In this document: positions 19,976-29,182 of the stretch, piece by piece | Layout of the letters: the number at the start of each line of letters is the position of its first letter | Position numbering within the stretch: position 1 is the first letter of the stretch | Assembly: GCF_000808575.1 (NCBI RefSeq) | Contig: NZ_JWLW01000012.1 | Coordinates: forward strand, 372,001-436,000 | Source: Alteromonas marina | Lineage (GTDB): Bacteria; Pseudomonadota; Gammaproteobacteria; Enterobacterales; Alteromonadaceae | Reading direction: 5' to 3' | Length of the DNA stretch: 64,000 bases | The notes under the pieces: generated by a model | Database searches by the model: none | Seen by the model: only the letters and a program-made list of their open reading frames with translations | What the model was told of the DNA's origin: nothing | Program-made: the position numbers and the translations under genes

Positions 19976-20010
19976 GTAAAAAAAAGCCCGCTCTGTGTTA
20001 GGCGGGCTTT
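19976..20010 (-). terminator. thr operon attenuator
   Basis: Between the leader peptide and thrA the minus strand has AAAGCCCGC, a 10-nt loop, GCGGGCTTT and a run of eight T in all. It is a classic intrinsic terminator placed 23 bp after the leader stop and about 37 bp before the thrA start. Its position makes it the read-through switch controlled by translation of the leader. Confidence 0.85.
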
Positions 20011-20032
20011 CGTTGTCTTTTGCTTACTTGCA

Positions 20033-20104
20033 CTAGTCAGCGACCGCCCTTTTTAAGGTGGTAATTAACATAATGGTGGTGCGAGTAAGTAGAATCTTTT
20101 TCAT
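20033..20104 (-). CDS. thrL: thr operon leader peptide
   Basis: A 23-residue frame, MKKILLTRTTIMLITTLKRA followed by VAD, with five Thr and three Ile among its residues, the regulatory amino acids of thr attenuation. It is followed by an attenuator and thrA. The start begins MKK but has no clear Shine-Dalgarno, so the exact start is less certain than the peptide. Stalling at the Thr/Ile codons when the charged tRNAs are scarce should prevent the terminator from folding, as in the enterobacterial operon. Residue content, position and terminator together make this call strong. Confidence 0.85.
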   Translation of the reverse strand: MKKILLTRTTIMLITTLKRAVAD

Positions 20105-20119
20105 ACGAGCAATTTGCCG

Positions 20120-20179
20120 TATAGACGTCTATATGTCAACCGCAGTTTTCACTACACTGTGTTGCAAAAAGTGCAACAC
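20120..20179 (-). promoter_or_regulatory. thr promoter region with two palindromes
   Basis: Just upstream of thrL the minus strand has TTGACA (20132-20137 region), a good -35 hexamer, partly overlapping a perfect 14-bp palindrome TATAGACGTCTATA at 20120-20133. Farther upstream, 20159-20179 is a perfect 8-bp inverted repeat GTGTTGCA/TGCAACAC around five bases. No convincing -10 is spaced 17 bp from TTGACA with room for a leader. The palindromes look like protein operators; the regulator is unknown. Confidence 0.45.
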
Positions 20180-20232
20180 GCTACACGGAATATTGCTTAT
20201 TAAGGCACACAAGGCTTACTTTGTTTATTTTC

Positions 20233-21111
20233 CTAGCGATCATCCATGATATTTTGGGCAAGGAAATCAACCAGTAAACGAATCTTTGGTGCAACATTTC
20301 TATTGGAAGGAAATACTGCCCAAATAGCTTCTTGCTTGTCTTTATATTCTGGTAATACCTCTATCAATTCGCCGCGTGCCAATGCTTCACGCACATAAAA
20401 CCCAGGTAGCTGGGTAAGCCCCAATCCTGCCAAAGCAGCGCTACAGAGTGCGTTGCCACTGTTGTATCGCACACGTCCTTGCACTGGCAACGTTTGCACT
20501 TCTTTATTTACAACGAACCTCCAGTTGGGTTGGGAGCCTACCAACAAAGTATGTTCCTTTAGCTCTTGTAGAGATTTTGGCATCGAGTGTTGAGAAAAAT
20601 AATCCCTACTTCCGCATACAAACAAATGACGTGTAGCCAGCTTTTTGGCAACCAGCGTCGAGTCTTCTAGTTTGCCAATGCGTATGGCAAGGTCGAGGCC
20701 TTGCTCGACAATATCGAGCTTTTCGTTTGAGAACGTGCATTGCACGCTAATGCCAGCATACTTTTGCATAAAGGTATTGAGCAAAGGCGCGATGAAGGCT
20801 TCGCCAAACGCTACGGGAGCGGTAAGTTTAATGAGACCTTGCGGCGATGCTTGTAGTGCGCTCACCGCTAGCTGGGCATCTTCGAGCGCCTTTAACGCAG
20901 GCATTGCCTGCTGAAAATACTGCGTACCCGCTTCAGTAAGCGATACGCTGCGCGTTGTACGCTGTAACAATTTAACGCCTAGCAGCTTTTCAAGTGATGC
21001 GACTTTACGGCTTATCTGCGCAACTGATGTATCGAGCTTATTTGCAGCCCCGGTAAAATTGCCAACGTCAGCTACAGCACAAAACTCGGCTATACCTTCT
21101 AGATATTTCAT
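20233..21111 (-). CDS. LysR-family transcriptional regulator
   Basis: A 292-residue LysR regulator: an N-terminal winged helix-turn-helix (FCAVADVGNFTGAANKLDTSVAQISRKVASLEK read in pieces, residues about 8-60), then a periplasmic-binding-like effector domain from about residue 90. A GTG three codons upstream is an alternative start; GAGTGG lies upstream of the ATG. It is divergent from the formaldehyde dehydrogenase gene with a 190-bp shared control region. That arrangement, common for this enzyme in gammaproteobacteria, suggests it controls frmA and itself. The ligand is not deducible. Confidence 0.88.
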   Translation of the reverse strand: MKYLEGIAEFCAVADVGNFTGAANKLDTSVAQISRKVASLEKLLGVKLLQRTTRSVSLTEAGTQYFQQAMPALKALEDAQLAVSALQASPQGLIKLTAPVAFGEAFIAPLLNTFMQKYAGISVQCTFSNEKLDIVEQGLDLAIRIGKLEDSTLVAKKLATRHLFVCGSRDYFSQHSMPKSLQELKEHTLLVGSQPNWRFVVNKEVQTLPVQGRVRYNSGNALCSAALAGLGLTQLPGFYVREALARGELIEVLPEYKDKQEAIWAVFPSNRNVAPKIRLLVDFLAQNIMDDR

Positions 21112-21285
21112 AATCGCCACTCGTTGGTCTAGCGTTGTTCAACACAGCGCTGGTTTATTTAAGTACATTCTATTTGTCCAAATCAATTATTACAAATATG
21201 AAAAAGTGATTTACTAAAACTGTATTTATCAATAGTAATCCGTCTCCTATACTTTGGCCTATAAAACATCATCATTTATTTATGA

Positions 21286-22458
<1,173 letters not shown>

Positions 22459-22483
22459 TTTAAGCCTTAGCTCGAAACACGTT

Positions 22484-22510
22484 AGGAGAAGCTCTGCTTC
22501 TCCTTTTTTT
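22484..22510 (+). terminator. Intrinsic terminator after frmA
   Basis: AGGAGAAGC, loop TCT, GCTTCTCCT and a run of seven T. It separates frmA from the convergent response regulator gene, whose stop is a few bases away. Confidence 0.9.
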
Positions 22511-22512
22511 GA

Positions 22513-23157
22513 TCACAATACCCCCTGCTCTAACGCCTTGAGCACTGCCCTCGTTCTATCTCGTACACCAAGCTTTGCCATGACTGAAGAAACTTGGTTC
22601 TTAATGGTGCCTGTTGATTTGAACATCGCATCTGCAATTTCTTTATTACTGTAACCCGCAGCGATCAAATGGAGAATTTCGACTTCTTTCTCAGTAAGTG
22701 GCTCTGGATTTTCAAACGACTCAAATTCTACGTTCAGTCCTTTCAAGCCTTGCAATACTTTTTCGGTTACCGCGGGCTGAATCAGCGTTTTGCCATTTTT
22801 TATTTGTGTAATAGTGTCTACCAGGGTTTCTAGCGATACATCTTTAAGCAGGTACCCTTTTGCACCGGCGCGCATAGCACCGTTTACCAGCTCGTGATCG
22901 TCAAACGTAGTGAGCATTAGCACTGGCGTACTAATCCCTTTATCACTCAGTGCAAGCAAAGTATCGATACCCGATAATTTGGGCATGCGAATATCCATTA
23001 ATATCACATCACAGTTTAAAGCGTTTTCACTATCAATAAGCTGCTGACCATTTTCGTATTCGCCAACAACTTCAACGCTATCATCAAGCCCTAAAAGTGA
23101 TTTGATGCCTTCCCTTACCAGCATTTGATCTTCAACTAAAATAAGGCGTGTTTTCAT
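22513..23157 (-). CDS. NarL/FixJ-type response regulator
   Basis: A 214-residue two-domain regulator. The receiver has the acidic pocket (VEDQ), phospho-acceptor Asp55 in VILMDIRMP and the conserved KDVSLE lysine; the C-terminal LuxR-type helix-turn-helix (about residues 150-210) shows LTEKEVEILHLIAAGYSNKEIADAM. It is translated from an ATG overlapping the kinase stop by 4 bp, so the pair is coupled. A DesK/DesR-like pair of this kind often regulates nearby membrane protein genes; the gene at 24641, divergent from the kinase, is a candidate target. Confidence 0.92.
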   Translation of the reverse strand: MKTRLILVEDQMLVREGIKSLLGLDDSVEVVGEYENGQQLIDSENALNCDVILMDIRMPKLSGIDTLLALSDKGISTPVLMLTTFDDHELVNGAMRAGAKGYLLKDVSLETLVDTITQIKNGKTLIQPAVTEKVLQGLKGLNVEFESFENPEPLTEKEVEILHLIAAGYSNKEIADAMFKSTGTIKNQVSSVMAKLGVRDRTRAVLKALEQGVL

Positions 23158-24467
23158 TCGCCCTCCGGTATGTGAATTGCGATGCGAAAACCCTGTTCGT
23201 TTTGCTGCCAGCTGATAGTTCCACTTAGCTCATGAACCCGTTCCTGCATTCCTTTAAGGCCATTGCCAGCCACCACAAGACTTGAAGTGGCCGATTCGCT
23301 TGGCCCTGCTTCCTTTCGAACGCCTTCTGAATAAGCGCCTTCTGAATAAGCACCTTCTGAATAGCTACATGGTGCTTTGTCGAAAAGCGGTATGCTACTT
23401 GGTTGTTCGCCACTTAGTGTCTTATCAGCAGCATGCGGCACCATACTGTCTTGCATAAGTAGGTTATAAGCGCCGTTGCAATGCGTCAGTGAGATGGAGA
23501 AATAATGCGCGTGTGTATGGCGAATCACGTTAGTTAGCGCCTCCTGCATACTTCGCAACAGGCAGTCGGCAATTCGCACGTTGGTTAACATTAAATCATC
23601 GTCAATGTGTAGATTTACCATCGGCCTAGGCAAGTCTTTAATCAGTGCGTTTACCGCTAGTGAAAAATCGATAGCCGCATTTTCCCGAATATCAGAAATC
23701 GCTTCTCTAACATCAGAGAGTAAAAGCTTTGCGATACTGTGGGACTGCTCAACGTGTTGCTTTATGGCTTGCGATTCGGTGCTCTCTAATAAATCCGCCT
23801 TTCTCGACGCGACTTGAAGATTGATGGTAAGCGCCGTCAAATGATGCCCTAAAACATCGTGAATGTTTCGCGCTATACGCAGTCGTTCATCTTGAGTAAG
23901 CGCCTGCTTCATTAATTGCTGAGTACTTAATAATTGTCTATTGAGCGCATCGGCTTCTTCACGCGCTTTCGATTCTTTAATGGCCGTGTTCGACATGATC
24001 ATGGCAAATAAATTAAATGTCCAAAAAAGCGCGCCGGTTAAGACAGCTTGCTGCTCTTGCCACACCCACCCTTGGATGAGGATGGTTGGCAAAGCCAATG
24101 GTATTGAAAGCACGACGCACTTTCTCCAATTAACATAGTAAGGAAGAATCGCGGACCATATAACAATGAAGATGGCAAGGTAGGCATAGGGAAGCAAAAA
24201 TTGGCACAGCACCGCTAATAGAAACATCGTCCATAACGTTGGTAGCCTTAACGAAGGCATACTGTGATCATGCCTACTGACAATCACAAAAGTCACAGCT
24301 AGCATGCCAAAAATAGCAATGGCGGAGAGGGTTCGCCAATGCATGAATGAGTATTGAAGATACAAGAAGTAAAGTGCAGAGCCGCTTACAAACAACCACG
24401 TAATGCATGCAGACGCGCGCTCAACTTCGATGTTCACCCGCCAGTGAGCAGGGATTGAGATTTTCAT
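23154..24467 (-). CDS. DesK-type sensor histidine kinase with a degenerate ATPase domain
   Basis: 437 residues: about five or six membrane helices in residues 20-160, a HisKA_3 dimerisation segment with phospho-acceptor His203 in RIARNIHDVLGHHLTAL, and an ATPase domain with N-box ALTNVIRH (Asn313) and a final G-box GNGLKGMQER (401-410). Between them, where a DxGxG box is expected, the protein reads MQDSMVPHAADK and then about 55 low-complexity residues with a YSEGA repeat. The G1 box therefore seems lost or interrupted. The kinase may be weak or act mainly as a phosphatase. It is coupled to the regulator downstream. Confidence 0.85.
   Translation of the reverse strand: MKISIPAHWRVNIEVERASACITWLFVSGSALYFLYLQYSFMHWRTLSAIAIFGMLAVTFVIVSRHDHSMPSLRLPTLWTMFLLAVLCQFLLPYAYLAIFIVIWSAILPYYVNWRKCVVLSIPLALPTILIQGWVWQEQQAVLTGALFWTFNLFAMIMSNTAIKESKAREEADALNRQLLSTQQLMKQALTQDERLRIARNIHDVLGHHLTALTINLQVASRKADLLESTESQAIKQHVEQSHSIAKLLLSDVREAISDIRENAAIDFSLAVNALIKDLPRPMVNLHIDDDLMLTNVRIADCLLRSMQEALTNVIRHTHAHYFSISLTHCNGAYNLLMQDSMVPHAADKTLSGEQPSSIPLFDKAPCSYSEGAYSEGAYSEGVRKEAGPSESATSSLVVAGNGLKGMQERVHELSGTISWQQNEQGFRIAIHIPEGE
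23321..23365 (-). repeat. 15-bp minisatellite inside the histidine kinase gene
   Basis: Three tandem 15-bp units, CGCCTTCTGAATAAG at 23321-23335 and 23336-23350 and a variant at 23351-23365. The minus-strand translation is a repeated AYSEG pentapeptide. Copy-number change would be in frame, adding or removing five residues in the loop before the last G-box. Confidence 0.85.
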
Positions 24468-24640
24468 TCGTTTTTGACTACCTGTATCTTTTCGTTCTTA
24501 TAGCGCTACTTTGACAAAAAACACGGTTCAATGCATAGGCCATAAGTCACTTTTTATTTCATGACTTCTGGCACTGTTGTCAATCTCGTGAAGTTATCAC
24601 TATAAGCCTACAATTTTGTTCATTGCCAAAGGAAAGCAAG

Positions 24641-25393
24641 ATGCAAACGATTCATGGCTTTATAGTAACGCTTCATATTTTAACGGGTGCACTGTCACTT
24701 TTACTGTTTTGGGTGCCTAGTCTTACGAGAAAGGGCGGAAAAGCCCACAAGCAATTTGGTGGTTACTATATAAAAGCGATGCTATTTACGTCTATTAGTG
24801 GCGTTATCAGCTCTACAATGGTGTTGTTTATTCCGCTAGTCATCTACCCGGCAATGCCCGAGCACTTTGAGTCTGTTGCTTATTTCACTGCATACCTTAG
24901 AGGGCAATATCTCTTTTTGCTGATGTTAAGCCTGTTGGTGTGGAACAACGTGAGGCATTCTGTAGCGGTGCTTAAGGTGAAGCAAAATCTTGAGCAGCTG
25001 CGCACAATTGAATATTTATGGCTACCCGTACTGCTTTTTGTCGTCGCTTCCATTGCGTTGTATCAGGGTATTACGTACGGCATCACGCTAACTTGTATCT
25101 TTGCCCCTATTGCACTGTTAAATACCATTGGTATTGTGCGCTATGTTTATCAAAAAAACATCGTTGCAGGTTCGTGGGTAACTGAGCACATTGGGCATAT
25201 CATTGGCTCTGGTATTGGTGCATATACCGCATTTTTTGCCTTTGGAGGACGCGCATTATTTGAAGGCTCGCCGTCACTGCAACTTGTCAGTTGGGTTCTA
25301 CCTGCTCTTATAGGCGTTCCTTTTTCAATCTGGCTTAGCTGTAAATACAAACCAAAGTCATCTGTGCGCACTGGTATAGGACTCCTTCTTTAA
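24641..25393 (+). CDS. Integral membrane protein of unknown function
   Basis: 250 residues with about seven hydrophobic segments, beginning MQTIHGFIVTLHILTGALSL. Charged RKGGKAHKQFGGYYIKA follows the first helix; an HxxxG-type pattern and HKxxG recall small membrane proteins of the DUF2306 kind, but I do not recognise the family with certainty. A TTG six codons upstream is in frame; AAAGGAA before the ATG at 24641 decides the start. It is divergent from the two-component pair at 22513-24467, which makes it a likely regulatory target. No function is proposed. Confidence 0.7.
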   Translation: MQTIHGFIVTLHILTGALSLLLFWVPSLTRKGGKAHKQFGGYYIKAMLFTSISGVISSTMVLFIPLVIYPAMPEHFESVAYFTAYLRGQYLFLLMLSLLVWNNVRHSVAVLKVKQNLEQLRTIEYLWLPVLLFVVASIALYQGITYGITLTCIFAPIALLNTIGIVRYVYQKNIVAGSWVTEHIGHIIGSGIGAYTAFFAFGGRALFEGSPSLQLVSWVLPALIGVPFSIWLSCKYKPKSSVRTGIGLLL

Positions 25394-25478
25394 AACCTAA
25401 GGTAGTGAAAAGTTAAACTTAAAAGTGATATATAAAAATTCAATTCAGCAGTTGTTATCAATGCCACGGTTAGGGCCT

Positions 25479-25572
25479 GTTTACATAACGGTGGCATTGC
25501 CACTTGGACAACAAGCCATCAAATGTGTAACGTAAGAAATGGCAACAACGCCACCATTAACCAGTGTAAACA
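25479..25572. repeat. Imperfect long inverted repeat
   Basis: TGTTTACA (25479-25486) pairs with TGTAAACA (25565-25572), and further in GGTGGCATTG (25490-25499) pairs with CAACGCCACC (25546-25555) with one mismatch. The left edge, TAGGGCCTGTTT, resembles the end of the MITE-like element at 38378. It may be a small decayed relative. It lies directly upstream of the phosphatase-like gene. Confidence 0.45.
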
Positions 25573-25586
25573 TTGAGCGCTAAATT

Positions 25587-26204
25587 ATGAAAAAGCACCA
25601 TTCAGCAGCACGTAAAATATTGAAAGATACACTATCATTTCAAACGTCTAAGCGTAGTCTCGCTGTCAGTGCGGCCTGTATTGGTTTAGGGCTAGGTTTA
25701 AGTGCACATGCGAACGTATATCATGAAGACAATTCAACACCGCAAACCAGTGACCAAGCGCAAATGAATACCAAACCGACACTTACAACGCTCACCAACT
25801 ACCAAGAAAACGCGCCATATATGTTCTCTTCGGGCTTACCCGATGCCTCTCACCTTTCTTTACTGAAAGAAAAAGGGGTGACGCACGTTGTAGATTTGAT
25901 CCCAGGGGATAGAACCAGTGAAATCTTAACTACCTCAAAATTAGGACTCGACTACTTTAACGTGCCCGTGGATTGGGAAGGCCCCACATTAGCCAACTTT
26001 TTAAATTACGCTGCGTTTACGTATCTATATAGAATTAACGTACTTGGAGAAGGTGAACAAGCCGCCAAAAAAGACCTTATGGCTATTTGGCATCCGAATC
26101 CAACATGGTTCGCCTTCATGAACGAGGTAATTGCCCACTACAATGAGGTAAACGGTAAACAAGTAGCGATGTCGTTCGAGGCTGCCGCTCCTGAAAGCCA
26201 CTAA
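25587..26204 (+). CDS. DUF442/dual-specificity-phosphatase-like protein lacking the catalytic loop
   Basis: 205 residues. The N-terminus has a basic stretch and a hydrophobic segment (AACIGLGLGLSAHA), probably a signal peptide with cleavage near residue 40. The body matches what I know of periplasmic phosphatase-like proteins: FSSGLPDASHLSLLKEKGVTHVVDL, then YFNVPVDWEGPT, then FTYLYRINVLGE and PTWFAFMNEV. In those relatives an HCxxNxR P-loop lies between the last two blocks; here LANFLNYAAF runs straight on, so the Cys/Arg loop is missing. It is probably a catalytically dead or truncated protein. It is upstream of the arsenic operon, but nothing links it to arsenic. Confidence 0.65.
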   Translation: MKKHHSAARKILKDTLSFQTSKRSLAVSAACIGLGLGLSAHANVYHEDNSTPQTSDQAQMNTKPTLTTLTNYQENAPYMFSSGLPDASHLSLLKEKGVTHVVDLIPGDRTSEILTTSKLGLDYFNVPVDWEGPTLANFLNYAAFTYLYRINVLGEGEQAAKKDLMAIWHPNPTWFAFMNEVIAHYNEVNGKQVAMSFEAAAPESH

Positions 26205-26259
26205 ATGTCTGGCTTACCGAGAATAATGGCGGTCTAAGCCCCACTCATCCCTACCAAAC

Positions 26260-26337
26260 ACATATGAAATTTCAGATTTGTTATTGACACATACGGAATT
26301 TCACATATGATAAATCATATACGAAATTTCATATGTG
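26260..26337 (+). promoter_or_regulatory. ars promoter with three ArsR-type operator copies
   Basis: A near-ideal promoter, TTGACA (26284-26289), 16-bp spacer, TATGAT (26306-26311), is surrounded by three related sites: ACATATGAAATTTCA (26260), ACATACGGAATTTCA (26289) and the imperfect palindrome ATACGAAATTTCATAT (26319). Binding there would block RNA polymerase, as expected of an arsenic-responsive repressor. The arsR start is only about 30 bp downstream, with no strong ribosome site. Confidence 0.7.
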
Positions 26338-26346
26338 ATGATTTTT

Positions 26347-26691
26347 ATGTCTAATTGTTGTGAACCTGCGCAGTTAAAGCCTTTAACATTTTTCAAATGC
26401 TTGTCGGAAGACACCCGCTTAAAGACGCTGCTTATGCTCAGCTTAAAAGGTGAGCTATGCGTGTGCGACCTTACTGATGCGCTTCAATTAAGCCAGCCCA
26501 AAATTTCACGCCATCTCGCTGACTTACGAAAGTGCGGTTTAGTTCTCGATACTCGTAAGGGCAAATGGGTGTATTACCAGCTCCATCCTGACCTACCCGC
26601 TTGGGCACTAGAGGTTATCAAAAACACTGCGTCCAATAATAGTGCATACATCGAAGAGCCATTAGCGAACTTGTCCTGCGAGAATTGCTAA
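26347..26691 (+). CDS. arsR: ArsR-family arsenical-responsive repressor
   Basis: About 114 residues of winged helix-turn-helix repressor. The metalloid site is the vicinal cysteine pair in GELCVCDLTDAL, and the recognition helix is LSQPKISRHLADLRKCGLV. As(III) binding releases it from DNA. The N-terminus and C-terminus also carry Cys pairs (SNCCEP; SCENC). Starts are ambiguous: GTG at 26335, ATG at 26338 and ATG at 26347 are all in frame, none with a strong ribosome site; I chose the last. It is the first gene of arsR-arsC-arsH-acr3. Confidence 0.9.
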   Translation: MSNCCEPAQLKPLTFFKCLSEDTRLKTLLMLSLKGELCVCDLTDALQLSQPKISRHLADLRKCGLVLDTRKGKWVYYQLHPDLPAWALEVIKNTASNNSAYIEEPLANLSCENC

Positions 26692-26821
26692 CGCTCACAT
26701 ACTTTGATGTACATCACTAAGGTCCTTGTCCTTAGCACATTGCAAGCTGCTTACTTTTTAACTTTTCTGATTTTTTGATAGCTATTCAAAGTAGCATCAG
26801 CCATTTAAATAAGGTTTTTAT

Positions 26822-27289
26822 ATGAAGATTTTATACATTTGTACGCACAACCGTTGCCGCAGTATTCTTTGCGAAGCCATCACTAATGCCTCTAACGGTA
26901 ATGTAGAAGCGCGCAGTGCGGGCAGCCAGCCTGTCGGTGAAGTACACCCTCTTTCTCTTAAATACCTTGCAGAGCGAGGATTTGATACAAACGGGCTTCA
27001 AAGTCAGTCGTGGGATGAATTTGAAGATTTTGACGCTGATCTTGTCGTCACCGTTTGTGATTCAGCGGCGGGTGAGTCATGCCCTGTTTATTTCGGTAAA
27101 TCGCTTAAAGTGCACTGGGGCTTAGAAGACCCGTCAAAGTTAGAAGGTAGCGAGCAAGAGAAAGCCGAGGCATTCAACAACACCATAGATATTATTGAAA
27201 AGCGTGTAGCGGCATTAGCAGAACTTGCTGAGAAAAACTTAGATAAAGCAGCGCTTAAAGAGGCACTATCAAAGTTAGGAGCCCAGTAA
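26822..27289 (+). CDS. arsC: Arsenate reductase, low-molecular-weight phosphatase type
   Basis: A 155-residue protein beginning [14 protein letters not shown], where Cys7-X5-Arg13 is the P-loop of the LMW protein-tyrosine-phosphatase-fold arsenate reductases. Further marks are [14 protein letters not shown] and the resolving-cysteine region [15 protein letters not shown]. It reduces arsenate to arsenite, with electrons from thioredoxin or glutaredoxin. The C-terminus is extended by a charged helix relative to short family members. A 130-bp gap separates it from arsR, and it overlaps arsH by one base. Confidence 0.93.
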   Translation: MKILYICTHNRCRSILCEAITNASNGNVEARSAGSQPVGEVHPLSLKYLAERGFDTNGLQSQSWDEFEDFDADLVVTVCDSAAGESCPVYFGKSLKVHWGLEDPSKLEGSEQEKAEAFNNTIDIIEKRVAALAELAEKNLDKAALKEALSKLGAQ

Positions 27290-28056
27290 TGGGTAACAGT
27301 AAATCAATGAACCAAGATATATCAAGTAGCCAAGAAAGCTCAACGGTACAAAGCCCGTCAGATAACGCGGTTATGGAGCAAATGCACAAGCCCATTATCG
27401 CCAATTTTGCCTCGACGTTTTCCGCGCATAAGCCTCGCATTTTGTTACTTTACGGGTCGCTTAGAGAACGCTCTTACAGCCGTTTGGTCATTGAAGAGTC
27501 GGCAAGATTACTTGAGTATTTTGGTGCAGAAGCCAAAATCTTTGACCCTCGTGGATTGCCACAACCCGATACTGCAGATGACTCACATCCAAAAGTGAAG
27601 GAACTGCGTGAGCTTATGATGTGGTCTGAAGGGCAAATTTGGTGTTCACCAGAGCGTCACGGCAGCATGACTGGCATCATGAAAAGCATGATTGACTGGG
27701 TACCGCTTAGCCTTGGCGGCGTGCGTCCTACACAAGGGAAAACGCTAGCAATCATGCAGGTTTCCGGCGGCTCACAATCGTTTAATGCGGTAAACCAAAT
27801 GCGCATTTTAGGCCGCTGGATGCGCATGCTAACCATCCCTAATCAGTCTTCTGTGGCAAAAGCGTTTCTAGAATTTGAAGATGATGGTCGCATGAAGCCA
27901 TCTCCTTACTACAACCGCATTGTGGACGTAGTTGAAGAGTTGGTGAAATTTACTTTGCTCACCCGCGACAACAAAGACTTTCTCGTTGACCGCTATTCTG
28001 AGCGCGTTGAAAGCGCAGAAGAAGTGAGTAAGCGTGTTAATCAAAAATCCATATAG
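27289..28056 (+). CDS. arsH: ArsH NADPH-dependent FMN reductase
   Basis: 255 residues of flavodoxin-like fold. Signatures are [21 protein letters not shown] (FMN-phosphate loop GSLRERSYS) and [20 protein letters not shown]. ArsH oxidises trivalent organoarsenicals or serves as a quinone/azo reductase, giving resistance to methylarsenite. The N-terminal 45 residues are a Ser/Gln-rich low-complexity extension. AGGAG lies 8 bp before the ATG, and the start overlaps the arsC stop (TAATG). Confidence 0.93.
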   Translation: MGNSKSMNQDISSSQESSTVQSPSDNAVMEQMHKPIIANFASTFSAHKPRILLLYGSLRERSYSRLVIEESARLLEYFGAEAKIFDPRGLPQPDTADDSHPKVKELRELMMWSEGQIWCSPERHGSMTGIMKSMIDWVPLSLGGVRPTQGKTLAIMQVSGGSQSFNAVNQMRILGRWMRMLTIPNQSSVAKAFLEFEDDGRMKPSPYYNRIVDVVEELVKFTLLTRDNKDFLVDRYSERVESAEEVSKRVNQKSI

Positions 28057-28067
28057 GGCGAAGAAAA

Positions 28068-29096
28068 ATGGGATTCTTTGAACGTTATTTATCAGTGTGG
28101 GTTGGCCTTTGTATTGTTGCTGGAGTGGGCTTGGGCTATACAATGCCAGGCGTATTCGCCTCGATTGCTGCATTGGAATATGCGCACGTAAACCTAATAG
28201 TGGCAGTACTTATTTGGCTAATGATTTACCCAATGATGGTACAAATAGACTTTGGCTCAATTAAAGACGTGGGTAAAAAGCCGAAAGGCCTTGTACTCAC
28301 CTTGGTGATTAACTGGCTGATAAAGCCGTTCACGATGGCATTATTGGGTTGGCTATTTTTTAAGGGCATTTTTGCCGACTGGGTAGATCCGCAAACTGCC
28401 ACTGAGTACATTGCCGGCATGATCCTACTGGGCGTCGCTCCATGCACAGCGATGGTATTTGTGTGGAGTCACCTTACCAAAGGGGATGCTAACTACACGT
28501 TAGTCCAGGTATCAATTAACGACTTGATTATGGTCGTTGCCTTTGCACCGCTTACCGCCATGCTGCTGGGCGTAACAGATATAGCCGTACCGTGGGATAC
28601 CCTGCTGCTTTCTGTTGCACTGTATGTTGTATTGCCACTGGTAGCGGGTTATATCACGCGCCGTTGCTTGGAAAATAAAAGTAATAACACGCCAGGAAAT
28701 GGCGCTGTTGATGCATTGGTTAGCAAGTTCAAACCCTTTTCAGTTATCGGCCTGCTACTCACTATTGTTATTTTGTTTGGTCTTCAGGCCGAAACTATTT
28801 TATCGCAGCCGCAAGATATCGTGCTTATCGCAATACCGCTACTAATACAAACTTACGGTATTTTTGCCATTGCTTACTTTGCGGCAAAACGTATGAAACT
28901 GCCGCATGATGTTGCAGCACCGGCATGTATGATTGGTACGTCTAACTTTTTTGAATTGGCGGTAGCCGTAGCAATTTCACTATTTGGTTTACACAGCGGC
29001 GCAGCACTTGCCACTGTGGTGGGTGTATTAGTTGAAGTGCCCGTTATGCTTTCGCTAGTGTGGTTTGCGAACAAAACGCGCCACTGGTTTGACTAA
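28068..29096 (+). CDS. acr3: Arsenite efflux transporter, ACR3 family
   Basis: A 342-residue membrane protein with ten predicted helices. The conserved, functionally essential cysteine is in [14 protein letters not shown], and the C-terminal discontinuous helix reads [18 protein letters not shown]. It exports arsenite driven by the proton-motive force. It closes the arsR-arsC-arsH-acr3 operon, starting 11 bp after arsH, and a strong terminator follows. Family is certain; the symbol arsB is used by some annotators for the same role. Confidence 0.95.
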   Translation: MGFFERYLSVWVGLCIVAGVGLGYTMPGVFASIAALEYAHVNLIVAVLIWLMIYPMMVQIDFGSIKDVGKKPKGLVLTLVINWLIKPFTMALLGWLFFKGIFADWVDPQTATEYIAGMILLGVAPCTAMVFVWSHLTKGDANYTLVQVSINDLIMVVAFAPLTAMLLGVTDIAVPWDTLLLSVALYVVLPLVAGYITRRCLENKSNNTPGNGAVDALVSKFKPFSVIGLLLTIVILFGLQAETILSQPQDIVLIAIPLLIQTYGIFAIAYFAAKRMKLPHDVAAPACMIGTSNFFELAVAVAISLFGLHSGAALATVVGVLVEVPVMLSLVWFANKTRHWFD

Positions 29097-29136
29097 GTAA
29101 TGATGAAAGAAATCAGCAGCGATAATAGTGGAAAAC

Positions 29137-29169
29137 AACAAAGGGCGAACCTATGGTTCGCCCTTTGTT
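29137..29169. terminator. Bidirectional terminator between acr3 and the receiver gene
   Basis: A perfect 14-bp stem, AACAAAGGGCGAAC and its complement, with loop CTATG. Both convergent genes end next to it, so it probably serves both strands; T-runs are short. Confidence 0.8.
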
Positions 29170-29182
29170 ATGAATTCACTTT

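Noticed and set aside
23321-23365. Tandem repeat considered as a CRISPR-like array
   Set aside because: Contiguous 15-bp units with no spacers, in frame inside a kinase gene; it is a coding minisatellite.
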